NCBI RefSeq assembly: GCF_000982825.1
Contig: NZ_CP011047.1
Location: 806,001-870,000, forward strand
From: Cronobacter sakazakii
GTDB taxonomy: Bacteria; Pseudomonadota; Gammaproteobacteria; Enterobacterales; Enterobacteriaceae
Length of the DNA: 64,000 bases
Direction: 5' to 3'
The notes below the pieces were generated by a model that did no database searches, was not told where the DNA came from, and worked only from the letters and a program-made list of their open reading frames with translations. A program made the position numbers and the translations under genes. This document shows positions 41,729 to 49,482 of this stretch, piece after piece. Numbering within the stretch: position 1 is the first letter of the stretch; each line of letters begins with the position of its first letter.

Positions 41729-43696
41729 TTAACGGCATTCGTCTATCCAGACGCGCATTTCGCCTTCGCCGCGGTTGGCCCAGCTAAACCACGGTATAAA
41801 GGTCAGCGTTTGCGGCGTGGCCTGCGCCGGAGAGCGGTCATACTGCCAGAGTGGCCGCGATTCGGGCTGTGGGCTCGCCTGACGCCAGCCCTCGGCCTGA
41901 ATTAAGACCTGACGGGCGAAAATGCCTTTTCCTTCCCGTTCGTGGAACGTCGATGTGGCGGGCAGTTGCAGGTTATGGAGCTCGCTGCCGTTGTCCGCCT
42001 CTTCCAGACAGTAAATCAGCGGCCCGCGCTGAATCGCTACTTTGCCTGCGACATGGCGCACCAGCGGGTTGCCGTAGACGCGGCGCACCGGCATGGGCAG
42101 CGTCAGCGTCAGCGTATCGCCTTCGTGCCAGGTGCGCGTCAGCCAGAGATACCCTTTACGAATATCGCCTTCACAGGGGCGACCGTTCAGCATTACGCGC
42201 GGCGCGTCGCACCAGTCCGGCAGGCGCAGCGCCAGCGTGTGTTCAACCGGCCGAGGCGAATCGATATGAATGCGCACCTCTTCATGCCACGGGAAATCGC
42301 CGCTGATACGTAACCGCAGTGTGCTGTCACCGACCGGCAACTGAACGTTGTTGCCGATGTAGAGATTGATAAACAGCGCATCTTCGCGCGCGGTGTAGAT
42401 GTAATGTCCGAGCGAAGTGAGCAGCCGCGCGATATTCGGTGGACAGCAGGCACAGCCAAACCAGCGCTGGCGGACAGGCTTAACGTGATCGTAGATATGA
42501 TTAAATTTCAGCGTTTTCGGATGCACTTCCAGTGGATTGACGTAAAAGAAGTGTTTGCCATCCAGCGCCATCCCTCCGAGCACAGTGTTATACAACGCAC
42601 GCTCCATGACGTCGGCATACTGGCTGTCGCCTTCCATCTCCAGCATCCGGCGGGCGAACATGATCAGGCCTATCGAGGCGCAGCTTTCCGCATAGACCGT
42701 GTCGTTGGGCAGATCGTAATCAGTGCTGAACGCTTCTCCACTGCTCTGCGAACCGATACCGCCAGTGATATAAAGCTGGCGGCGCGCCATATTTTCCCAT
42801 AACCGCAGGCAGGCCCGGCGTTTTTCTTCGTCGCCGCTCAGGCGCGCCAGATGCGCGACGCCTGTCATGAGATAGACGAAGCGCACCGCGTGGCCCACGG
42901 CGCGCGTCTGCTCTGCCAGCGGCTGGTGCGCCTGGCTGTAGGCTTTATCCTGCACCATCCAGGCCGGCCCATAAGTGTTCCAGTAAGAGGTGCGGCCGCG
43001 TTTTTCGTATTCGATATCGTAAAAGTGCGGCTGCGTCCCGCGCTGCTCGACAAAGTAGCGTGCCAGCGCCTGGTAGCGCGGCTCCTGCGTGGCTTCATAC
43101 AGGCGCATCAATGCCAGTTCAATTTCCGGGTGACCGGGATAGCCGTGAAGCTGATTCTCACCGGGACCGAAAACCTGACAGAGGTGATCGGCAAGACGGC
43201 ACACTACGCCAAGCAGGCGGCGTTTGCCGGTGGCCTGCCAGAACGCGACGCCTGCCTCAATCATATGACCGGCACAATAGAGTTCGTGGCATTCAGCGAG
43301 GTTGGTCCAGCGCTCGCCAGGCGCTTTTACGGTGAAATAGGTGTTCAGATAGCCGTCGTCGCATTGCGCCGCCGCAACCAGTTCAATCACCTCGTCGGCG
43401 GTTTTTTCAAGCGTGGCGTCCGGCTTCTGGCACAGAGACCAGGCTACGGCCTCCAGCCATTTCGCCACATCGCTGTCCTGAAAGACCATGCCATAGAACT
43501 CGCCGTGCTCAAGACCCGCGGCTATCCGAAAGTTGGAAATGGCGTGGCTCGGCTCCGCCTCGGGAAGGCGATCGTTAAGCGCGTCCCACTGATACGGGAT
43601 TACTACGTCCCGCACCAGTTGCTGATATTGGCCGAGAAACGGATCGGTGATTTTCAGATAATGCAGGGAGATTTCATGCACGTCTGGTTGAGTCAT
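41729..43696 (-). CDS. Glycoside hydrolase family 127, probable beta-L-arabinofuranosidase
   Basis: A 655-residue cytosolic enzyme (no signal peptide) starting MTQPDVHEISLHYLKITDPF. GH127 hallmarks are present: VYAESCASIG with the Zn-binding Glu (about 337) and Cys (about 339), and WFGCACCPPNIARLL with the Zn and nucleophile cysteines (about 415, 417, 418). In HypBA1 the same residues form the Zn-cysteine catalytic centre. An (alpha/alpha)6 barrel and C-terminal beta domains fit the length. It lies 11 bp after the GPH symporter gene, with an AraC regulator upstream, so it probably cleaves an imported L-arabinofuranoside from plant material. The exact substrate is inferred. Confidence 0.85.
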   Translation of the reverse strand: MTQPDVHEISLHYLKITDPFLGQYQQLVRDVVIPYQWDALNDRLPEAEPSHAISNFRIAAGLEHGEFYGMVFQDSDVAKWLEAVAWSLCQKPDATLEKTADEVIELVAAAQCDDGYLNTYFTVKAPGERWTNLAECHELYCAGHMIEAGVAFWQATGKRRLLGVVCRLADHLCQVFGPGENQLHGYPGHPEIELALMRLYEATQEPRYQALARYFVEQRGTQPHFYDIEYEKRGRTSYWNTYGPAWMVQDKAYSQAHQPLAEQTRAVGHAVRFVYLMTGVAHLARLSGDEEKRRACLRLWENMARRQLYITGGIGSQSSGEAFSTDYDLPNDTVYAESCASIGLIMFARRMLEMEGDSQYADVMERALYNTVLGGMALDGKHFFYVNPLEVHPKTLKFNHIYDHVKPVRQRWFGCACCPPNIARLLTSLGHYIYTAREDALFINLYIGNNVQLPVGDSTLRLRISGDFPWHEEVRIHIDSPRPVEHTLALRLPDWCDAPRVMLNGRPCEGDIRKGYLWLTRTWHEGDTLTLTLPMPVRRVYGNPLVRHVAGKVAIQRGPLIYCLEEADNGSELHNLQLPATSTFHEREGKGIFARQVLIQAEGWRQASPQPESRPLWQYDRSPAQATPQTLTFIPWFSWANRGEGEMRVWIDECR

Positions 43697-43707
43697 GATG
43701 ATTTCCT

Positions 43708-45111
43708 TCAGGAGGGTTGCACGTGGCGCTGGCGCAAATCGCCGGAAATGCGCGCCATCAGCGGATTATTGAGTTTGCACCAGCGAATCGTGATCGCCAG
43801 CAGCAGATGAAACAACGCAGGCAGCAGGCTCTCCATGGCCGTCATCCCCTGGAGCGACGCGGCCGTCTGGTTTTCGGCACCGGGTTGATAGGCCACTACA
43901 ATAAATACCAAGCTGATAATGCCGGCGCTGGACGCCCAGGCGAGCTTGATGAAAAAGAGGTTAAATGCGAAATTCATTCCCGACGAACGCACGCCGGTTT
44001 TCCACTCGCCGTAATCGTCGGCAAACGCCATCAGGGAAAAGTGCAGCGGCAGCGTGAAGCCGAGAATAATGCCGTTGCCGAGGATAACGGCAAGCCAAAG
44101 GTGCTGATGCGCCGGGCTTGCGGGCAGTAGCCACATCGCGACGGCCAACGCCGCCAGGATAAGATTAGTATGGAAATAGAGCTTAACGGTGTCGACACGG
44201 CGCGACAGCGGGCTAACTATCATCGCACCGGCAACGGCGGCGAACGTCACCATAGTGAAAAACAGCGAGGTATAAGCAGTGCTGCCCTGAAGCACATAGG
44301 TGATGAAGTACATATACCCGCCGCCGCGAATGTTAAACACGTTAATCAGCAGGAATGACATCACCAGCATCAGTAGAAGCTGATCGTTATTACGCAGCCC
44401 GGCAAAATGCTCGCGCAGCGTAAATTTCCCCATCAGCGCCAGCGAAACGCGTTCGCGCACCCAAAAGAAGCAGCACAGGAACATCACGACCGCCACGGCG
44501 CACAGCACGCCAACGCCGAGTTGCCAGCCGCGGGCGGCGTTGCCCTCGCCCAGTGCTTTGACGAGCCATGGCAGCCCCACCGAGACCAGAAACCCTGCCA
44601 CGCCGCATAACACAAAGCGCCAGGATTGACAGGCCAGCACTTCGTGATGACGCGTGGTCATGGTATTGATCAACGCGCAATAAGGCACGTTGATGGCGGT
44701 ATAGCTGACAGACAGCAAAAGATATGTCCCGAATGCCCAGGCAATTTTGACGCCCGTACTGGCTTCCGGCACGGTAAACGTGAGTACGCCAATAACGCCG
44801 ATGGGCACTGCCACCCACAGCTGCCACGGGCGAAAGCGTCCCCAGCGGCTCTGCGTGCGGTCGGCGATAACGCCCATTACCGGGTCGGAGATGGCGTCGA
44901 AAACGCGCAGGGCCATAAACAGCGTGCCCACCAGCGCGGGAGTCAGCCCAAAAACATCGGTGTAAAAGAAGGTCAGAAAATTCATGATCAGGCAGGTAAT
45001 AATCGTGCCGCCCGCGTCGCCTAATCCGTAGCCTATTTTTTCCCGCAGCGACAGCTTTTCACTCACAGCGGCGACGGAAATATCCGCTGTCGTAACAGAA
45101 GTAGCATTCAT
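43708..45111 (-). CDS. GPH family sugar:cation symporter (MelB-like)
   Basis: A 467-residue, twelve-helix transporter. Features of the glycoside-pentoside-hexuronide family are KIGYGLGDAGGTIITCLIMN, the AISDPVMGVIADRTQSRWGR loop with the cation-site Asp, RFRPWQLWVAVPIGV and SYTAINVPYCALINTMTT. It is the first gene of a two-gene unit with the GH127 enzyme 11 bp downstream and is divergent from an AraC regulator. The likely cargo is a short arabinofuranosyl saccharide; this is an inference from the partner enzyme. Confidence 0.88.
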   Translation of the reverse strand: MNATSVTTADISVAAVSEKLSLREKIGYGLGDAGGTIITCLIMNFLTFFYTDVFGLTPALVGTLFMALRVFDAISDPVMGVIADRTQSRWGRFRPWQLWVAVPIGVIGVLTFTVPEASTGVKIAWAFGTYLLLSVSYTAINVPYCALINTMTTRHHEVLACQSWRFVLCGVAGFLVSVGLPWLVKALGEGNAARGWQLGVGVLCAVAVVMFLCCFFWVRERVSLALMGKFTLREHFAGLRNNDQLLLMLVMSFLLINVFNIRGGGYMYFITYVLQGSTAYTSLFFTMVTFAAVAGAMIVSPLSRRVDTVKLYFHTNLILAALAVAMWLLPASPAHQHLWLAVILGNGIILGFTLPLHFSLMAFADDYGEWKTGVRSSGMNFAFNLFFIKLAWASSAGIISLVFIVVAYQPGAENQTAASLQGMTAMESLLPALFHLLLAITIRWCKLNNPLMARISGDLRQRHVQPS

Positions 45112-45371
45112 GATTAACGCCTCGCGTTATCGGATAAGTTATGCCAGAAATAAAACCGCTTATTTGCCGGGGTAAAGTGTCACTGGCCAGTCACGTTATT
45201 GATTCTGCATGCGATACGCCGGGCAACAAGGCAACGGGAAAGTATAAAAAAGGGACGATTCCGACCTGCTGGCAAAATTGTGAAGCAGATCCCCTCGCGC
45301 TTAAAAAAATCCTCGCCCGCCGCTTCAGCCGCTAAGATCGGATAAAATGATTCGCGTGGTCATGGTGTTAT
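45112..45371. promoter_or_regulatory. Divergent control region between the GPH symporter and AraC genes
   Basis: A 260-bp gap that must hold both promoters. GTGTCACTGGCCAGTCACG (about 45177-45195) includes an imperfect inverted repeat that might serve as a regulator site. No strong CRP consensus was seen. The assignment is tentative. Confidence 0.4.
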
Positions 45372-46196
45372 ATGTTTGAAATAAATATTAATTTACCGGT
45401 GAAAGTGCAAAACGGCGGGCGCTTTATCTCCCGTGGCGTTGGCCAGCACCCTGCGCGCAGGCTCGACTCATGGGAAATCATTTTTGTTGAAAAAGGGACG
45501 CTTACGATCCGCGAAGAAGAGACGATTTTTGAGGTTAACGCGGGAGAAAGCTTACTATTATGGCCTGGAAGAGAACATCAGGGCGTTGGCATATTTCCAG
45601 CGGATCTGAAATTTTACTGGCTGCATTTTGAGTATTATCCTCCAGCTCAAAATAAAGCGGGCTGCGATTTATCTTTATTGTCCGTTCCTCAACATTGTCG
45701 GGCGCGCGAGCCGCAGCATATTATTTCGCTGTTTCGTCAGTTTCTGAATGAGCAGGAAAATGTCACGCGCACGCTGGCGCTGGAAATTATTTTGTTATTA
45801 ATACTCCAGCAACTGTGCGCCAGCGCAGGCGATGTGCAACCCACAGAGGGCAGTGGCGCGGCGCTCGCCTGGAAGGCTCAACAGCTTATCCGTACGCAAT
45901 ATCATCTGCCGCTCTCTACCTCAACCCTCGCCGCGAGCCTGCACTGCAACGCGGATTACCTGGGGCGCGTCTATCGCCAGACGTTTCGCCTGACCATCAC
46001 CGAGGCGGTGCAGCATCAGCGGGTCATCGCTGCGGAAAAACAGCTGATTAACGACTCGCTCTCGCTTTGCGAAGTAGCCAAAAACTGTGGTTTTCCAGAT
46101 GTCGGCTATTTCCGGCGGGTTTTTCGCCGTCATCACGGCCTCACTCCGGCTGCCTGGAAAAAGCGATACTGCAAAGAGCATATCAACTCCGACTAA
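45372..46196 (+). CDS. AraC family transcriptional regulator
   Basis: A 274-residue regulator. The N-terminal cupin-like domain (about residues 10-95) has WEIIFVEKGTLTIREEETIF, a GESLLLWPGREHQG loop and FYWLHFEYY. The C-terminal double helix-turn-helix (about 175-270) has LPLSTSTLAASLHCNADYLG and CEVAKNCGFPDVGYFRRVFR, ending GLTPAAWKKRY. It is divergent from the GPH/GH127 operon and probably activates it in response to a sugar. Confidence 0.88.
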   Translation: MFEININLPVKVQNGGRFISRGVGQHPARRLDSWEIIFVEKGTLTIREEETIFEVNAGESLLLWPGREHQGVGIFPADLKFYWLHFEYYPPAQNKAGCDLSLLSVPQHCRAREPQHIISLFRQFLNEQENVTRTLALEIILLLILQQLCASAGDVQPTEGSGAALAWKAQQLIRTQYHLPLSTSTLAASLHCNADYLGRVYRQTFRLTITEAVQHQRVIAAEKQLINDSLSLCEVAKNCGFPDVGYFRRVFRRHHGLTPAAWKKRYCKEHINSD

Positions 46197-46380
46197 ACAT
46201 TTATCCCGTTGATGTAATGGAACAAATTATTACGGAAGGAGGATCGCAGAAGGGAAATGTTCATGGTGGCGGGTGTTCGCGTCTGTTGTTGCCGATGGTA
46301 ACCTTGCCTGGTGCCGTTCTGTCTTAAGTCGTTGTCGGTATATCAGGAGGAAAGAAGCTGTGGTGATTAAGGAGATTGTT

Positions 46381-46599
46381 GTGAGCAGAATTTCTCGCGA
46401 GCCGTCCGGTGAGCCGATTCGTTGCCCCGAGGCGCTTAACATACCTTCTCAACTGTTACGTACACCTCGCGTCTGCAGTAAGGGAGAATATTCTTCTGAC
46501 CAGCAAAAAAAGGATGTGTTGCATGACGCGCTGGGTCTGTGGGGCGTTAACGCTGAGGATGGCCTGAGTTATGAGCGCAGTTTGCGTAGCGAGTGGTAA
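46381..46599 (+). CDS. Putative antitoxin of a PIN-domain toxin-antitoxin pair
   Basis: A small protein of 72 residues beginning MSRISREPSGEPIRCPEALN from a GTG with AAGGAG six bases upstream; a GTG at 46360 after AGGAGG would add seven residues. It ends GLSYERSLRSEW, a charged tail of the sort that contacts a toxin. The family was not recognised: no clear ribbon-helix-helix, AbrB or Phd fold can be seen. Its role as antitoxin is inferred from size and from lying 3 bp before the PIN toxin gene. Confidence 0.6.
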   Translation: MSRISREPSGEPIRCPEALNIPSQLLRTPRVCSKGEYSSDQQKKDVLHDALGLWGVNAEDGLSYERSLRSEW

Positions 46600-46602
46600 G
46601 CA

Positions 46603-46977
46603 ATGGGTATGCTCGCCGTTTTTGATACCAATATCTTGATCGATCTTTTTAGTGGTCACGAAAAGGCACGGCAAACGTTAGGGCGATTTCCGGAAAATCG
46701 TGCCATTAGCCTGATTACCTGGATCGAAGTGATGGTAGGCGCGCGTAAGCATCATCAGGAACAACAAACACGTGAGGTCCTGGCTACTTTTACTGTCCTG
46801 CCGGTGTCATTATCCGTCGCGGAACGCAGCGTAGAAATTCGCCGACAGTGCGGAATGAAATTACCAGATGCCATTATTCTTGCTACTGCGCAGGTGCACT
46901 CGCGCATGTTGCTTACGCGCAACAGCAAGGATTTTGAAGGGGTAACAGGAGCAGAAATTCCCTATGTTCTGAACTAG
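46603..46977 (+). CDS. PIN-domain ribonuclease toxin (VapC-like)
   Basis: A 124-residue PIN protein. The acidic residues of the metal site are present: D8 in VFDTNILIDLF, E42 in LITWIEVMVGARKH, D89 in MKLPDAIILATA and D110 in LLTRNSKDF. This fits an Mg-dependent RNase such as VapC, which cuts tRNA or rRNA. The gene follows the antitoxin candidate by 3 bp in a bicistronic unit. It is inserted between the arabinofuranoside regulator and fdhE, a place where E. coli has no such pair. An ATG two codons later is an alternative start. Confidence 0.85.
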   Translation: MGMLAVFDTNILIDLFSGHEKARQTLGRFPENRAISLITWIEVMVGARKHHQEQQTREVLATFTVLPVSLSVAERSVEIRRQCGMKLPDAIILATAQVHSRMLLTRNSKDFEGVTGAEIPYVLN

Positions 46978-46998
46978 CCCGCCCTGAACGAGCGGGCT
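46976..46998. terminator. Hairpin between the PIN toxin gene and fdhE
   Basis: AGCCCGC and GCGGGCT pair around CCTGAACGA, at the very end of the toxin gene and 12 bp from the fdhE stop. It is placed to serve both convergent transcripts, although there is no long T run. Confidence 0.6.
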
Positions 46999-47009
46999 AC
47001 AGACAAGGC

Positions 47010-47939
47010 TTACTCACCCTCTCCCGGGAACAGGAACGGGTTGATGGAGCTCCTGGCGAAGCCTTCCTGCTCCATGCGGGCGTCAAGCACCAGTGAGGCG
47101 AGGTCATCCGCCACCGGCTCCACGTTCGGGTCTTTTTCCTGATACAGGATCTTCAGGTAAGTCCCGCAGTCGCCGCAGCTTTCGGCTTTAATGGCCGCCT
47201 GCTCGCTCTCCAGCGACCAGTAGTGCAAATCGCGGGTTTGCTCGCAGTTGCTGCATTTAACGCGCACCACGTGCCATTCCGTTTCGCACAGGTTGCAGTG
47301 CAGGTAGCGCAGCCCCTGGCTTGAGCCAATATGCACCATGCTGGAGACCGGAATGCTGCCGCAGACCGGGCAGAACTGGCGCGCTTCGCCATATTCCGCC
47401 CGCGCTTTGCCGGGGATAAGGCTCGCCATCTGCGCCCAGTAGAGCGACAGCGCTGCCCAGATAAACGGGGCTTTGTCGCTGCTCACCGCGCTGAAATCGG
47501 CGCTGAACAGGGCGCTCGCCATGGTTTCCAGCTCCTGCGCCGAGGCTTTTTCGAGATTTTCGATAACCGCCAGCGCCGGGCCGCTCATCTCCGGCTTCAG
47601 CTCGGCAATCAGCGACTGCAACAGCTTCTGCCAGTGGCCGTCGCGCGGCAGCACGTGAATATCGAGCGGAGGCTTGCCCTGTTCCGCGGCTGCTTTGATG
47701 CGTGCCGTCAAATCCATCTCCAGCGGGTGGTCATAGAGCACCACCTCCTGGGCATGCGCGATAAGCGCGGCAAAACGCAGGTAATCGCCCAGCGGATTAT
47801 TTTCAGCCAGCTCGCGCAGGCGTGCGGCGCGGCGGTTATAGAGATTTTTCAGTCTGGGGAACAATAACGGCGGAATCACTTCCGCCGTACGTTTATCGCT
47901 CTTCTCCAGCTGGTCTTGCGGGATGATGCGAATACTCAT
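47010..47939 (-). CDS. fdhE: Formate dehydrogenase accessory protein FdhE
   Basis: A cytosolic factor needed for activity of the Tat-exported formate dehydrogenases. The 309 residues start MSIRIIPQDQLEKSDKRTAE. Four paired-cysteine knuckles in the C-terminal half (FCPVCGSIP, HCNLCETEWH, KCSNCEQTR, SCGDCGTYLK) form rubredoxin-like metal sites. The start overlaps the fdoI stop by 4 bp, so it is translated with the fdoGHI operon. Length equals E. coli FdhE. Confidence 0.97.
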   Translation of the reverse strand: MSIRIIPQDQLEKSDKRTAEVIPPLLFPRLKNLYNRRAARLRELAENNPLGDYLRFAALIAHAQEVVLYDHPLEMDLTARIKAAAEQGKPPLDIHVLPRDGHWQKLLQSLIAELKPEMSGPALAVIENLEKASAQELETMASALFSADFSAVSSDKAPFIWAALSLYWAQMASLIPGKARAEYGEARQFCPVCGSIPVSSMVHIGSSQGLRYLHCNLCETEWHVVRVKCSNCEQTRDLHYWSLESEQAAIKAESCGDCGTYLKILYQEKDPNVEPVADDLASLVLDARMEQEGFARSSINPFLFPGEGE

Positions 47940-48571
47940 TCAGATGATTTTTCCTGTTTCTCGCGCACTTCGCGATACCAGCGCGGGTGGTGTTTCTTCG
48001 CCCAGGTTTTGGTAACCCAGCCTTCCACCATGGCGGTAATGGTGCCTTTGACCCACAGGGCCGCGTAAATATGCACCATGATAACCACAATTAAGGCCAC
48101 CGCGGCAAATGAATGCGCCAGCAGCGCCAGGCGAATCACCGGGATGGGGAACATCGGCGCGAACCACGGACGCCAGATAACCACGCCGCTTGCCAGTAAC
48201 AGCAGAAGCAGCAGGATGGCCGCCCAGAAGACGCACTTCTGACCGAAATTATAGCGCCCGGTATCGCCCACTTCCTCGTTCATGGCGATTTTGTGGATGT
48301 TTTTTGCCCACAGAATATCGTCACGGTTAATGAGGTTGTGGTGCCAGTAACGGAAAAACATCAGCATAAACGAAACGAACATCACCACCCCAACGAAGGG
48401 GTGGAGGATGCGCGCCAGCTGCGGCGTGCCAAGAATGTTCATCAGCCAGTTGAAGGAGGGGAAAAAGAACCCCAGCCCGCTCACCGCCGCCAGCACGAAG
48501 GCGAAGGCGGTGATCCAGTGGTTGATTCGCTCTGGCGCGCTGTAGCGCACGATGGTGTCACGTCTTTTCAT
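47936..48571 (-). CDS. fdoI: Formate dehydrogenase-O cytochrome b556 subunit (gamma)
   Basis: A 211-residue inner-membrane subunit starting MKRRDTIVRYSAPERINHWI. It has four transmembrane helices (for example AFAFVLAAVSGLGFFFP, FVGVVMFVSFMLMFF, CVFWAAILLLLLLLASGVVI, ALLAHSFAAVALIVVIMV). Histidines for two b hemes lie in ERINHWITA, LHPFVG and AHSFAAV. It passes electrons from FdoH to the quinone pool. It overlaps both fdoH and fdhE by 4 bp. Confidence 0.97.
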   Translation of the reverse strand: MKRRDTIVRYSAPERINHWITAFAFVLAAVSGLGFFFPSFNWLMNILGTPQLARILHPFVGVVMFVSFMLMFFRYWHHNLINRDDILWAKNIHKIAMNEEVGDTGRYNFGQKCVFWAAILLLLLLLASGVVIWRPWFAPMFPIPVIRLALLAHSFAAVALIVVIMVHIYAALWVKGTITAMVEGWVTKTWAKKHHPRWYREVREKQEKSSE

Positions 48572-49470
48572 TTACGCACCTCATCATCGTCATGGTGCAG
48601 ATTGTCTTCATCTTCCTCGGCGCGGTTTGGACCGATACCGACGTAGTGGAAGACGCTGGCGGCGAAGGTCGCCGCAAAGCCGATGGCGGCGAGCGGTTTC
48701 CAGATGCCTTTCCAGAACTTAACGGCTTCGCTGATTTCCGGGTTCTCCGGCAGGCCGTGATACAGGTTCGGCTTGTCGTTGTGGTGCAGCACGTACATCA
48801 CGTGCGTACCGCCAACGCCTGCCGGATCGTACAGGCCCGCGTTTTCGTAACCACGGGTTTTCAGCTCCGCCACGCGCTCGCCTGCCAGCTGTTTCATATC
48901 CTCTTTGGTGCCAAAGTGGATAGCGCCGGTCGGACAGGTCTTCACGCACGCCGGCTCCTGGCCCACGGTTACGCGATCCACGCACAGGGTGCATTTGTAG
49001 ACGCGGTTATCTTCCGGGTTCAGGCGCGGGACGTCGAACGGACAGCCCGCGATGCAGTAGCCGCAGCCGATGCACTGTTCAGACTGAAAATCGACGATAC
49101 CGTTGGCATACTGAATGATAGCGCCTTCCGACGGGCACGCCTTCAGGCAGCCCGGATCGGCGCAGTGCATACAGCCATCCTTGCGGATAAGCCATTCCAG
49201 TTTGTCGTTCTGCTCCACTTCCGAGAAGCGCATCACGGTCCAGGACTTGGCGGTCAGATCCGCCGGGTTGTCATACACCCCGACGTTATGACCGACTTCG
49301 TCACGCAGATCGTTCCACTCGGAACAGGCCACCTGACAGGCTTTACAGCCGATACAGGTGGTTACGTCGATAAGCTTCGCCACTTCCTGCTGGTGGTCCC
49401 GCGCCTGCGGCGCGGGCGTGAAACCGTTAGTCGCGGAACGACGGATAATGTCTTGCGATTGATAAGCCAT
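48568..49470 (-). CDS. fdoH: Formate dehydrogenase-O iron-sulphur subunit (beta)
   Basis: A 300-residue subunit with four [4Fe-4S] clusters. The cysteine groups are CIGCKACQVACSEWND, CMHCADPGCLKACPSEGA, CIGCGYCIAGCPFDVP and CTLCVDRVTVGQEPACVKTC. A single C-terminal transmembrane anchor (LAAIGFAATFAASVFHYVG) holds it to the periplasmic face. It relays electrons from FdoG to FdoI. The start lies 12 bp after fdoG, and its end overlaps fdoI. Confidence 0.97.
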   Translation of the reverse strand: MAYQSQDIIRRSATNGFTPAPQARDHQQEVAKLIDVTTCIGCKACQVACSEWNDLRDEVGHNVGVYDNPADLTAKSWTVMRFSEVEQNDKLEWLIRKDGCMHCADPGCLKACPSEGAIIQYANGIVDFQSEQCIGCGYCIAGCPFDVPRLNPEDNRVYKCTLCVDRVTVGQEPACVKTCPTGAIHFGTKEDMKQLAGERVAELKTRGYENAGLYDPAGVGGTHVMYVLHHNDKPNLYHGLPENPEISEAVKFWKGIWKPLAAIGFAATFAASVFHYVGIGPNRAEEDEDNLHHDDDEVRK

Positions 49471-49482
49471 AAGTCGTCTCCG

